From Mesorhizobium sp. WSM3626 (GTDB lineage Bacteria > Pseudomonadota > Alphaproteobacteria > Rhizobiales > Rhizobiaceae), in NCBI RefSeq assembly GCF_000513935.1, contig NZ_AZUY01000004.1, forward strand, positions 1-38,812: a DNA stretch of 38,812 nucleotides, in the 5' to 3' direction. The position numbers and the translations under genes are program-made. Positions within the stretch are counted from its first letter, which is position 1. Each line of letters opens with the position of its first letter. Below, one piece after another: positions 7,643-16,058 of this stretch. Under the pieces are notes generated by a model, which made no database searches, was not told the origin of the DNA, and saw nothing but the letters and a program-made list of their open reading frames with translations.

Positions 7643-8895
7643 GCGCCCAGCCGCTCGATGTCGGCGCCGCACAGGCGCAGCTTGCGGTCCAGTTGCTCGT
7701 AGCCGCGGTCGAGGTGATAGACGCGGTTGATGATGGTCTCGCCTTCACTGACCAGCGCCGCCAGCACCAGCGACACCGAAGCGCGCAGGTCGGTGGCCAT
7801 CACTTGCGCCCCGTGCAGTTTCTCGCCGCCGCGCACCAGCGCCATGGTGCCTTGGAGCTTGATGTTGGCGCCGAGCCGCATCAGTTCGGGTACATGCATG
7901 AAGCGGTTCTCGAAGATGGTTTCGCGCAGCAGCGAGGCGCCCTGCGCGCAGCACATCAGCGCCATGAACTGAGCCTGCAGGTCGGTCGGAAACCCCGGAT
8001 AGGGTTCCGTGGTGAGGTCGGCTGCCTTGAGCGGCCGGTCGCGCGAGACGATCAGTCCCCGGTCGCCCGGCCAGACGCTGACGCCGGTCGCCTCCAGCAA
8101 TTGCACCACCGAGGCCATGTGTTCGAGCCGGGCATGCGTCAGCTCAAGCTGGCCGCCGGTGATGGCGGCGGCGATGGCATAGGTGCCCGCCTCGATGCGG
8201 TCCGGGATGATGTCGTGACTGGCGGCGTGCCAGTTGGTGTCGCCCGCGATCAGGATGCGGTGCGTGCCTGCGCCCTCGATGCGCGCGCCCATGGCGCTGA
8301 GGCAAGCGGCGAGGTCAGCCACTTCCGGTTCGCGCGCCGCGTTCAGGATCTCGGTTTCGCCCTTGGCCGTGGTCGCCGCCATCATGGCGGTTTCCGTCGC
8401 CCCGACCGATGGCGACGGGAGCACGATGCGGGTGCCGGCCAATCCGTTCGGCGCCGAGGCGACGATCAAGCCGTTCTCTATGGCGATCCTGGCGCCCAGC
8501 GCGGCGAGTGCGGCGACATGAATGTCGACCGGTCGCGCGCCGATCGCGCAGCCGCCTGGCAGCGAGACCCGGGCATGGCCGAACCGCGCCAGCAACGGCG
8601 CCAGCACGAGCAACGTCGCCCGCATCTTCCGAACCGTGTCGTAGGACGTCTCCTTGGAAATGGCGGCGCTGGTGTCAATGATCGCGGCGTGGGCGGACCG
8701 GGTGATTTCGGCACCGTGAAGCCGCACCACGCCGAGCATGTTTTCGACGTCGGTCACATCAGGCAGGTTGGTCAGTTCGAGCGGGTAGGGGCTGAGCAGC
8801 GCAGCCGCGATCTGCGGCAAAGCGGCATTCTTGGCGCCCGATATGGTGACCGCGCCTTGCAGTCTCTGTCCGCCGACGATCCGCAATCTATCCAT
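7639..8895 (-). CDS. murA: UDP-GlcNAc 1-carboxyvinyltransferase, MurA family
   Basis: MurA transfers enolpyruvate from PEP to UDP-GlcNAc in the first committed step of peptidoglycan synthesis. The 418-residue product has Lys22-Asn23 in ISGAKNAALP, catalytic Cys116 in SLPGGCAIGARPVDIH, FPTDLQAQFMAL and the C-terminal LDRGYEQLDRKL. All active-site motifs I can place are kept. The ATG at 8895, with AAGG eight bases upstream and MurA-like numbering, is preferred to the GTG at 8916. Its position in a salvage operon under a dedicated RpiR regulator suggests an additional copy, not the housekeeping one, though the rest of the genome is not visible. Confidence 0.9.
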   Translation of the reverse strand: MDRLRIVGGQRLQGAVTISGAKNAALPQIAAALLSPYPLELTNLPDVTDVENMLGVVRLHGAEITRSAHAAIIDTSAAISKETSYDTVRKMRATLLVLAPLLARFGHARVSLPGGCAIGARPVDIHVAALAALGARIAIENGLIVASAPNGLAGTRIVLPSPSVGATETAMMAATTAKGETEILNAAREPEVADLAACLSAMGARIEGAGTHRILIAGDTNWHAASHDIIPDRIEAGTYAIAAAITGGQLELTHARLEHMASVVQLLEATGVSVWPGDRGLIVSRDRPLKAADLTTEPYPGFPTDLQAQFMALMCCAQGASLLRETIFENRFMHVPELMRLGANIKLQGTMALVRGGEKLHGAQVMATDLRASVSLVLAALVSEGETIINRVYHLDRGYEQLDRKLRLCGADIERLGA

Positions 8896-8963
8896 GGCTG
8901 AAACCTTGAGGGTCACCCCGGCGACCTGCCTGGGAATCCCGGGCGCTGACCCGGGTCGAGCTG

Positions 8964-8992
8964 AGAATTAATTCTGCGTTCTTGGCTGTCAA
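8964..8992 (-). promoter_or_regulatory. Predicted murA-kinase promoter
   Basis: On the minus strand a perfect TTGACA (8987-8992) is followed 16-17 bases later by TAATTC or AATTCT. The -10 lies inside a 12-bp palindrome AGAATTAATTCT at 8964-8975, which could be a second regulator site. Confidence 0.55.
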
Positions 8993-9000
8993 TCAAAATT

Positions 9001-9015
9001 GGAATAATTTATTCC
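9001..9015. promoter_or_regulatory. Predicted RpiR operator, murA/rpiR divergent region
   Basis: GGAATAATTTATTCC is a perfect 7-1-7 palindrome. It covers a possible rpiR -10 (TAATTT at 9005, with TTGGCT at 8982 as -35, spacing 17), which suggests autorepression. On the other strand it ends eight bases before the murA -35. The same arrangement recurs at murQ. Confidence 0.72.
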
Positions 9016-9047
9016 TCGTCTTGCAGGTCTGAAGAGCGAGGAATTCC

Positions 9048-9908
9048 GTGTCCGTCTTAAGCAGGATCAATGCCAAGCTCGACGGCATGGCGCCCGGCGA
9101 TCGCGAGATCGGCCGTTACATCGTCGACAACCCCAACCAGATGCTGCGGCTTTCGACGGCCGAACTTGCGGCCGAGATCGGCCGCAGCCAGTCGAGCGTC
9201 GTCAAGTTCAGCCAGAAGCTCGGCTATGCCAGCTATCAGGAACTCAAGCTCGCCGTCAGCGAGGCCAAGGCACAGGATTGGCAGGTGCCGGCCGGCGTCA
9301 TCCACGGCTCGATCGAGGTCGGCGATGGCTTTCCGGTCATCCTGAAGAAGCTGATCGGCAGCAAGCTGCTGTCGATGCAGCAAACCGTCGCCGCCAACAG
9401 CGAGCGCATCATCTCCAGGACGCTGGATCTGCTGGATGGCGCGCGGCGCATCCATCTGGTCGGCGTCGGCGCTTCCTCGCTGGTGGCGCGCGATTTTTCC
9501 TACAAGCTGATGAAGCTCGGCCGCAATGTGCTGCATGACAGCGACAGCCACATCCAGATGGCCAATGCCTCGACGCTCGGGCCTGGCGATGTGCTGTTCG
9601 CGCTCTCCTATTCCGGCGCCAGCATCGAAACCTTGCGCATCGCCGAGCTTGCAGCCAAGCGCGGCACGACGGTGATCGCCGTCACCGGCCTGCATGACAA
9701 TCCGCTGAGCCGCGTCGCCGACATTCGCCTCTACACCATCGCCGACGAGGAGCGCGCGCGCTCCTCGTCCATCACCGCGCGCGACGCGCAGCTGACGCTG
9801 ACCGACCTTCTGTTCATCCTGCTGGTACAGAAGCAGCCGGATGCCAACGACTATGTCCACAACAGCGAGGCGGCGGTCACTGTACTGAAGGCCGAGCGGT
9901 CGACGTAA
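9048..9908 (+). CDS. RpiR/MurR-family transcriptional regulator
   Basis: The 286-residue protein has an N-terminal RpiR-type helix-turn-helix domain (residues 1-77, including AELAAEIGRSQSSVVKFSQKLGY) and a C-terminal SIS domain with GVGASSLVARDFSYKL and ALSYSGASIETL that would bind a sugar phosphate. The GTG start follows GAGCGAGG. It is divergent from the murA-kinase-murQ genes. By analogy with E. coli MurR, the effector may be MurNAc-6-phosphate. Two shared palindromes (6734 and 9001) are its likely sites, the latter over its own promoter. Confidence 0.88.
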   Translation: MSVLSRINAKLDGMAPGDREIGRYIVDNPNQMLRLSTAELAAEIGRSQSSVVKFSQKLGYASYQELKLAVSEAKAQDWQVPAGVIHGSIEVGDGFPVILKKLIGSKLLSMQQTVAANSERIISRTLDLLDGARRIHLVGVGASSLVARDFSYKLMKLGRNVLHDSDSHIQMANASTLGPGDVLFALSYSGASIETLRIAELAAKRGTTVIAVTGLHDNPLSRVADIRLYTIADEERARSSSITARDAQLTLTDLLFILLVQKQPDANDYVHNSEAAVTVLKAERST

Positions 9909-9914
9909 AGGGCC

Positions 9915-11270
9915 TCAGACGCTTTCGAGATAGGTCTCGATCTCGAAATCGCTGACATTCAGGGCAAACGTATTCAATTCCTGGCGTTTGCAGGCGATGA
10001 AGGAGTCGCGCAGGATCGCCGGGAAGATCTCCGCCACATGCGTCCCGCCTTCAAAGGTCGCGATCGCCGACGCCCAGTCCGGCGGCAGCTTGGCCGGGGC
10101 AACGCCTTGCCCGTCCTTCCCCGCCGGATCGCCCGGCGACATCTGCTTCTCGATGCCGATCAGGGCCGCGCCCAGTATGGCGGCAAGCACCAGGTATGGG
10201 TTGGCGTCGGCTCCCGAGACGCGATGTTCGATGCGGCGCGCGCCGGTCGGGCCGCCGGGAATGCGGATCGCGACCATGCGGTTCTCGTACCCCCAGGCGA
10301 CCGCGGTCGGCGCGTAGGATCGTGGGCGCAGCCTCCGGTAGGAATTGAAGTGCGGCGCGAACACCAAAGTGCTTTCGGCCATCGCCGCCAGCAGCCCGCC
10401 AACCGCATGGCGCATGATGTCGGAACCCTGGTCGGTGCCGTCGTCGAACACGTTGCGCCCTTCGTCGTCGACCAGGCTGAAATGGACATGGAAGCCGTTG
10501 CCGGCGCGGTCGCCATAGGGCTTGGCCATGAAGCAGGCGGCAAAGCCATGCTTGCGGGCAATGCCCTTCACCGTGCGCTTGAACAACACCGCATCGTCGG
10601 CCGCCCGCAAGGCGTCTGCGACATGGTTCAGGTTGATCTCGAACTGGCCGACGCCGTTTTCGGCAATCGCCGTATCGACGGGAATGCCTTGCGCCCGGCA
10701 GGCTTCGTAGATGTCATGGATGAAGGCTTCGAAATCGTCGATCTCGTCGATCGACAGCGCCGCGTCGGAATCGAGACGCCGCCCGGTGACCGGTGAGACT
10801 GGCCCGACAGGCCGCTGCGATTGTGGATCGACCAGGTAGAATTCGAGTTCGGTCGCCGCGACCGGAGTGAGGCCGAGCGCCTTATAGCGATCGAGGATGC
10901 GGGCCAGTGCCCGGCGGGGGTCGCCGAGATAGGGCGCACCGCTTTCGTCGGCGAGCCAGAGCGGGACGAGCGCCGTCGGATGCGCCGTCCATTCCACCGG
11001 CAGAATGCCGCGTCCCGTCCATTGGCAAAGGCCATCGGCATCGCCGGTCGAGAAGACCAGGCTGTTGCCTTCGATGTCCTCGCCCCAGACATCGAGCCCG
11101 ATCAGCGAATAGGGCATGCGCAGCTTGCCTTCCAGCGCCTTGCGCGCCTGCTCGACCGGGATGCGCTTTCCCCGCATGATGCCGTTGAGGTCGCACACCG
11201 CGGCCCTCAGGCTCTGGATGTCGCTTCGGCTTTCAAGCCAACTTAAAACGTCCGCAATTGCATCGCTCAA
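9915..11270 (-). CDS. Glutamine-synthetase-like gamma-glutamyl ligase (PuuA/GMAS type)
   Basis: The 451-residue protein belongs to the GS-I-like group that ligates glutamate to amines, such as gamma-glutamylputrescine or gamma-glutamylmethylamide synthetase. It has the short N-terminal beta-grasp domain with CDLNGIMRGKRI, the catalytic motifs ELEFYLV, ENGVGQFEINLNH and GNGFHVHFSL, the NSYRRLRPRSYAP phosphate region, and IEHRVSGADANPYLVLAA near the end. The start is a TTG at 11270 with AGAGG upstream. It ends six bases from the convergent rpiR stop. The gene order with a GntR regulator and a dimethylformamidase-like enzyme suggests that its amine comes from amide hydrolysis. The actual substrate is not readable. 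Confidence 0.85.
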   Translation of the reverse strand: MSDAIADVLSWLESRSDIQSLRAAVCDLNGIMRGKRIPVEQARKALEGKLRMPYSLIGLDVWGEDIEGNSLVFSTGDADGLCQWTGRGILPVEWTAHPTALVPLWLADESGAPYLGDPRRALARILDRYKALGLTPVAATELEFYLVDPQSQRPVGPVSPVTGRRLDSDAALSIDEIDDFEAFIHDIYEACRAQGIPVDTAIAENGVGQFEINLNHVADALRAADDAVLFKRTVKGIARKHGFAACFMAKPYGDRAGNGFHVHFSLVDDEGRNVFDDGTDQGSDIMRHAVGGLLAAMAESTLVFAPHFNSYRRLRPRSYAPTAVAWGYENRMVAIRIPGGPTGARRIEHRVSGADANPYLVLAAILGAALIGIEKQMSPGDPAGKDGQGVAPAKLPPDWASAIATFEGGTHVAEIFPAILRDSFIACKRQELNTFALNVSDFEIETYLESV

Positions 11271-11518
11271 TTTCCGTTACCTCTGGTTCCCTGCGGTGCC
11301 GCGCCTGAGGCGGCCACCCTATTTAACGACAAGACAGCTGATGAGTTCATGAAGGCATCTCCGACATCAGTCGGAAGAGTTTCCTTCAGTTTTTCAAATC
11401 ATTAGCGGGGATGTCGGGAGGCATTTCAGGAACCAATTGCGCGATCTGCGATCGCAACATAGCGACAAGACAGGGCAAAGCCAAGTGGCATCTGGTGACG
11501 GGCCCGGGAGACGCCGGT

Positions 11519-12217
11519 CTAGCTCCTCGCTTCCGGGAATTTGCCGTGCCGCAGGATGTGGGCGGCGCCCTCGTCGATGTCGCGAACGATGGCCGCCCGC
11601 GCTCGCGCGCCGTCCTGTGCCTCGATCGCGGCGACCACTTCCTCGTGATAGTCGATGTCCAGAATGGAGGAGAGGTCGTCCTCGAACCCCGTGGCGAGGT
11701 TTCGCAGAAACGGGCCGACCTGCATCCACACCGTCTCGATCAGGAAGATCATCTGCTCGTTGCCGCAATGGCGATAGATCGAGAATTTGAAATCGTGGTT
11801 CTTCCTGAGATAGTCGCCGATGTCGCCCTTGCGGGCCGCCAGGGTCAATTCGGTGCAATGGCGTCGGATCGCCCGCAGATTGTTGCCGTTGATGAGTTTC
11901 GTCGCAAGCTCGGTCGCCGGGCCTTCGAGGAGCGTGCGCACGGCGGTCAATTGCGAGAACCGCTCGGCCGAGATCACCGGCACCTCGACGCTGCCGTTCG
12001 GCATCGGGCTCAACGCCCGCAGCGCCTGCAGCCGCATGAAGGCACTGCGCACCGGCATGTCGCTGGTGCCGAGTTCCCTGGCGAGCTTGCGCGAGGTCAG
12101 CTTCTGGCCGGGCAGGAATTGGCCCGACATCAGGGCCCGCACGAGCTCCAGATAGACCTTCTCATGCAGAGGCACGGTATCGACGGCGGTCAAACCGAAA
12201 TGTGTTCTGTCGGCCAT
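11519..12217 (-). CDS. GntR-family regulator with FCD domain
   Basis: The 232-residue protein has an N-terminal winged helix (PLHEKVYLELVRALMSGQFLPGQ, then KLARELGTSDMPVRSAFMRL) and an all-helical FCD ligand domain, whose metal-binding His residues may include the one in KNHDFKFSIYRHCGN. The ATG at 12217 is chosen because the helix begins shortly after it; no good ribosome site was found. It lies between the dimethylformamidase-like gene and the GS-like gene on the same strand and probably controls one or both. FCD proteins usually sense small organic acids. Confidence 0.85.
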   Translation of the reverse strand: MADRTHFGLTAVDTVPLHEKVYLELVRALMSGQFLPGQKLTSRKLARELGTSDMPVRSAFMRLQALRALSPMPNGSVEVPVISAERFSQLTAVRTLLEGPATELATKLINGNNLRAIRRHCTELTLAARKGDIGDYLRKNHDFKFSIYRHCGNEQMIFLIETVWMQVGPFLRNLATGFEDDLSSILDIDYHEEVVAAIEAQDGARARAAIVRDIDEGAAHILRHGKFPEARS

Positions 12218-12419
12218 TGGCGGGGGCGCTGCTTCATCCGTTCTGAAAATGACCTGACGACACGCGCCGCGGACAAACCTTGAGCCGGGCACGGCGGGAA
12301 CACCCAGGCCGCCGATTGATCAGGCATGATAGCCGCTTCGATCGTTGCGCGGCAAGCCAACTGCCGGAGCCGGGGCGGTGCCGCGGGCGCCTACCTTTCC
12401 GGGGCTATCGATCCGGGGT

Positions 12420-14465
12420 CTACCGGCTCGTTTTCGCTGCCAGATGCGCCAGCAAATTCTTGGTGATCCGGCCGACGTCGTTCATGGCATCGCCCGCCGG
12501 CAAGGCGCCGCACCAGGCGACCGAACTCGCGCAGAAGATCAGGCCGCCCGAAGGCAGATGGCGCAGCGTCATCTCCGCGCAGCGGCGCCCGTCGCGCTCG
12601 CTGTCACCTCCTTCGTACCAGCGGGTGGCGTCATGGACGAAGCTGTCCGGGAAACCGGTCGCGCGTGCAATGACCATGGTCTTGGGGGATGTGCCCAGAT
12701 GCGGATCCGTGGCATCGACCTCGTAGCCGGCGGCGCCTCCGAGCACGATGCCATCGTCGCCGAAGGTCTCGCTGGTGACGCCGTCGAACAACCACGCGGC
12801 CGAGGGTTGACGGCTTTCCGGCGTGCGCGTGAAAGGCCGCGCGCCGTCGAAACCCATCAGCGAGATGGCGACGCCGGTCAGCGAGAACTCGCCGCGCCCG
12901 CTGGCGCGCAGATAGCCGCCCGGCTGGTTGGTGATCGACAGTGACTGTTCGGCGATGGCACCGTCCCAGGTCCGGCCCGCCTCGAGCGGCGAGCGGCGCA
13001 GTTCCATCAGATCGTCCTGGAACGCCACCTTGCCGGCAAAGCCGTTGCCACCGAGATAGGCGATGCTGCCACCCGCCGCCGCGAATTGGCGCAGCGCGTG
13101 CTCCATTTCGACCGACATGTATTCGGGATGGCTGCCGGTGATGACCGCCTGATAATCCTGCAAGCCGGCAAGGCCTCGCTCATGCAGGTCGCGGTCGGTG
13201 ATGAGATCGAAGGCAATGCCATTGCTGTGGCAGAAGCGCAGAAAATGCAGGTCGACCGGCAGATTGTGCGGACAGCCGCACAGCGGATAATTGTAGTCGT
13301 CGCGCAGCGTCGCCTTCGGCTTCCTGGTGGAACAGATCGACACGCCGCTGAGGTCGCTGTGGTAGTCGTAGAGCGACTTCAGGTTGTTATCGATCGCGAA
13401 GCTGTGGCCGCGATCCTCGCACCTCCATTCGTAGAGATGCGCCGGCAGGAATTCATCCGCGTAGGCGAGGTAGGTGGCCGTCGGCACCAGGAACACCAGT
13501 GGCGCGCGGCGTGCCGACGAAGTGATGAAGAAGACGATACGCTCCGACCCTTGGTCGTGACCGACCTCGAAGGCATAGACCCCGGGCGGCGCCTCGGCGG
13601 GAACCTGCAATTGGCAGGAGGCGGGCCACTGCAACGCGCCCATGTCGTCGTCGTGGCAGTGCACCGCGTCATAATGCGACGGCACCAGGCGGGGGTCGAA
13701 ACTCGACCCGTCCCAGCGCCGCGAGGTCATGCAGAAGGCGGGCTGGTTGATCGCTTCCAGGAAAAGAACGCGATCGGTGTCTGTCGAGGCGAGCGGGCCG
13801 CTCGGCAGCAGGGTCGGAAACATCCAGGCGACACGACCAGCCGCGGTTTGCAGCGAGATCGCAGAGAATTTCGCGTTGAGCGACCTGACATCGTTTGCCA
13901 TGCTGGTGCCGAAGACCATGTCACCAGGCAGGGGCCGCCACGGCAGGTCGAATCCGTGATCCAGGTGAAACGGCGACAGGAGATCGTCCGAGTCGATCCG
14001 CAGCACGGTCGCGCCGTCGTTCGACGAAATCTCGACCTTGAGCCAGGTGTTTGCCGGCAAGGCTACGCCGCTATCGAGCGACTTGCCGTCGAGGCCAGAT
14101 GTCAGCCGCCCGTCCTGCAAGCCGAGGCGCAGGTTGCCGCTCTCGAACAGCACGCGGGCGCCATCGTTGCGGGTCAAGTACACTTCGAAGGCGACGCCTC
14201 CGATCTCGGTGGCCTTGGCCAGTTCGGTCGCCGCAACCCGGAGGAAGGATCCATGATCGAAGTCACGATGCGATACGGCACTTCCTGTCGGGTCGACGCG
14301 CCAGTTCATCGGCTCGGCCCCGGGTGTGTCGAGCCGCACGATCCTGATGTCGCGTACCTGCCGCGACGACGAGACATGAAGGCCGACCGATGTTCCGGCC
14401 GCCGTATGCCAGGGAACGGTATAGCCAGAGACGGCCATGGCGCCGTGATCGACGGGGCGTTTCAT
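12420..14465 (-). CDS. N,N-dimethylformamidase large-subunit-like hydrolase
   Basis: The 681-residue protein resembles the large (beta) subunit of N,N-dimethylformamidase, which hydrolyses DMF to dimethylamine and formate at a mononuclear iron. An N-terminal beta domain begins SGYTVPWHTAAGTSVGLHVSS, a lectin-like domain spans about 65-210, and the C-terminal catalytic domain includes PTATYLAYADE, DLITDRDLH and the family hallmark GSHPEYMS at about 444-451, whose Tyr is a likely metal ligand. I could not place the other ligands. There is no signal peptide. No small subunit is encoded nearby. The start could also be the ATG at 14438. The substrate may be another small amide. Confidence 0.78.
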   Translation of the reverse strand: MKRPVDHGAMAVSGYTVPWHTAAGTSVGLHVSSSRQVRDIRIVRLDTPGAEPMNWRVDPTGSAVSHRDFDHGSFLRVAATELAKATEIGGVAFEVYLTRNDGARVLFESGNLRLGLQDGRLTSGLDGKSLDSGVALPANTWLKVEISSNDGATVLRIDSDDLLSPFHLDHGFDLPWRPLPGDMVFGTSMANDVRSLNAKFSAISLQTAAGRVAWMFPTLLPSGPLASTDTDRVLFLEAINQPAFCMTSRRWDGSSFDPRLVPSHYDAVHCHDDDMGALQWPASCQLQVPAEAPPGVYAFEVGHDQGSERIVFFITSSARRAPLVFLVPTATYLAYADEFLPAHLYEWRCEDRGHSFAIDNNLKSLYDYHSDLSGVSICSTRKPKATLRDDYNYPLCGCPHNLPVDLHFLRFCHSNGIAFDLITDRDLHERGLAGLQDYQAVITGSHPEYMSVEMEHALRQFAAAGGSIAYLGGNGFAGKVAFQDDLMELRRSPLEAGRTWDGAIAEQSLSITNQPGGYLRASGRGEFSLTGVAISLMGFDGARPFTRTPESRQPSAAWLFDGVTSETFGDDGIVLGGAAGYEVDATDPHLGTSPKTMVIARATGFPDSFVHDATRWYEGGDSERDGRRCAEMTLRHLPSGGLIFCASSVAWCGALPAGDAMNDVGRITKNLLAHLAAKTSR

Positions 14466-14905
14466 CGCCGCAAACGTCCGTGCCGCGATCCCGGCGGTCG
14501 CAATCTCATGGATGGCAAACTGGACAATTCTTTCATACCTTTTCGGGTTCTGAAGGGGATATATACCCTCTAGCTTTGATTGGTGACGAAGTCCGCAGGG
14601 ATCTCCTGGCCATTGGGACGATCGGCAAAGGCGGGTTCTGCCCAGCCGTCTCCAGGCATCTGTCGTGGTGTCTGATCTGCGACGACACTATCGCGATCAC
14701 CCGGGACCGGACAGTCGGTCGCGTGGGGTTCGGCCTCTTCATCACAAATCTTGACCTTCCCGCACTTGCACGTCCGGCCGCTCTCTGGCTTTTTGGGTTA
14801 TCCATCCGAACGGACTGATTCGCGTCATGCCGCTCGATTGCAATGTCTACGGGCAGTCTGCTTGTGGGCCGTGAAGCGCACGCAGTTGGCGAAGGAGAAG
14901 CAGGC
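14466..14905. other. Intergenic region between the dimethylformamidase-like gene and ftsZ2
   Basis: These 440 bases separate two divergent genes and contain no convincing ORF. A near-palindrome GGGGATATATACCC at 14555-14568 (one mismatch) is the only notable AT-rich site and may be a GntR operator or promoter element. Immediately upstream of ftsZ2 is AGGAGAAG. Confidence 0.4.
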
Positions 14906-15943
14906 ATGGCCGAGTTCAAGAAGCCGGAAATCTCCGAGATGAGACCCAAGATCACTGTTATCGGCGTCGGCGGCGGCGGCGGTAATGCGATCAACAACAT
15001 GATCGTCGAACAGCTTCAGGGAACCGAGTTCATTGCCGCCAACACCGATGCCCAGGCGCTGACCATGTCGAAGGCGACGCGGCTGATCCAGCTTGGCGCG
15101 CACGTCACGGAAGGGCTTGGCGCCGGCTCGTTGCCCGAGATCGGCCGTGCCGCTGCCGAAGAATCGCTCGACGAGATCATGGATCATCTGGCCGGCACCC
15201 ACATGTGCTTCGTCACTGCCGGCATGGGCGGCGGCACCGGAACCGGTGCGGCCCCGATTATCGCCCAGGCGGCGCGCAAGGCTGGCATCCTGACGGTCGG
15301 CGTCGTCACCAAACCGTTCACCTTCGAGGGCCGGCGCCGCATGCAGATGGCCGAAGAGGGCATCGAGCGGCTGCGCGAGGCCGCCGACACCGTGATCGTG
15401 ATCCCCAACCAGAACCTGTTCCGCATCGCCGACGCCAAAACCACCTTCGCCGATGCTTTCGTGATCGCCGACCGGGTGCTCTATTCCGGCGTCAGCTGCA
15501 TCACCGACCTCATCGTCAAGGAAGGCCTGATCAATCTTGACTTCGCCGACGTCAAATCGGTGATGCGTGGCATGGGCCGCGCCATGATGGGAACCGGCGA
15601 GGCGTCCGGCGACGGCCGGGCGATGAAGGCGGCGGAAGCCGCGATCGCCAACCCGCTGCTCGACGAAATGTCCATGAAGGGCGCCAAGGGCGTGCTGGTC
15701 TCGATCTCGGGCGGCAGGGACATGACACTGTTCGAGGTCGACGAGGCGGCCACGCGCATCCGCGAGGAAGTCTACGAGGATGCCGACATCATCGTCGGCG
15801 CCATCTTCGACAAGAGCATGGAAGGCCGCTTCAGGGTCTCGGTGGTGGCGACGGGGCTCGATCGTTCGCTCGGCGAGGGTGATGCCGATCCCGGCATCGC
15901 GCGCGACCACGCCGGCCAACCGCCACAGCGGACGCTGCAGTAG
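14906..15943 (+). CDS. ftsZ2: Short second FtsZ (tubulin-like GTPase)
   Basis: The 345-residue protein has the complete FtsZ GTPase core: [12 protein letters not shown] at 21-32, the tubulin signature GGGTGTG at 108-114, the T5-T6 segment IPNQNLFRI, and the catalytic T7 loop NLDFAD at 210-215. It stops almost directly after the core. The long linker and the C-terminal peptide that recruits FtsA and other partners are absent. Short second FtsZ proteins of this type are known from Sinorhizobium and Agrobacterium. The ATG at 14906 is chosen over an upstream one at 14843 because AGGAGAAG lies just before it and homology starts there. It is a single gene, not in a division cluster. Confidence 0.92.
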   Translation: MAEFKKPEISEMRPKITVIGVGGGGGNAINNMIVEQLQGTEFIAANTDAQALTMSKATRLIQLGAHVTEGLGAGSLPEIGRAAAEESLDEIMDHLAGTHMCFVTAGMGGGTGTGAAPIIAQAARKAGILTVGVVTKPFTFEGRRRMQMAEEGIERLREAADTVIVIPNQNLFRIADAKTTFADAFVIADRVLYSGVSCITDLIVKEGLINLDFADVKSVMRGMGRAMMGTGEASGDGRAMKAAEAAIANPLLDEMSMKGAKGVLVSISGGRDMTLFEVDEAATRIREEVYEDADIIVGAIFDKSMEGRFRVSVVATGLDRSLGEGDADPGIARDHAGQPPQRTLQ

Positions 15944-15950
15944 GGCTTGC

Positions 15951-16010
15951 TTGATTAGGATTGATTAGGCCCGGGACTAATTTAAGTCGGTCCGGCCGCT
16001 TTGCGCGGCC
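15951..16010 (+). terminator. Possible ftsZ2 terminator region
   Basis: A 10-base direct repeat, TTGATTAGGA and TTGATTAGGC, lies at 15951 and 15961. It is followed by a GGCCGC-TTTGC-GCGGCC hairpin at 15994-16010. There is no T-tract, so termination is uncertain. Confidence 0.35.
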
Positions 16011-16058
16011 ATTGTCAGGCTTGCCGCATGGCGACAGCCTCATGGCGACGACAACGGA

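Noticed and set aside
11327..11473. CGACAAGACAG occurring at 11327 and 11463
   Set aside because: An 11-base direct repeat without symmetry or relation to a promoter; it could be chance.
13086..14573. 495-codon plus-strand frame opposite the dimethylformamidase-like gene
   Set aside because: No recognisable domain; the minus-strand gene has clear family motifs over the same span.
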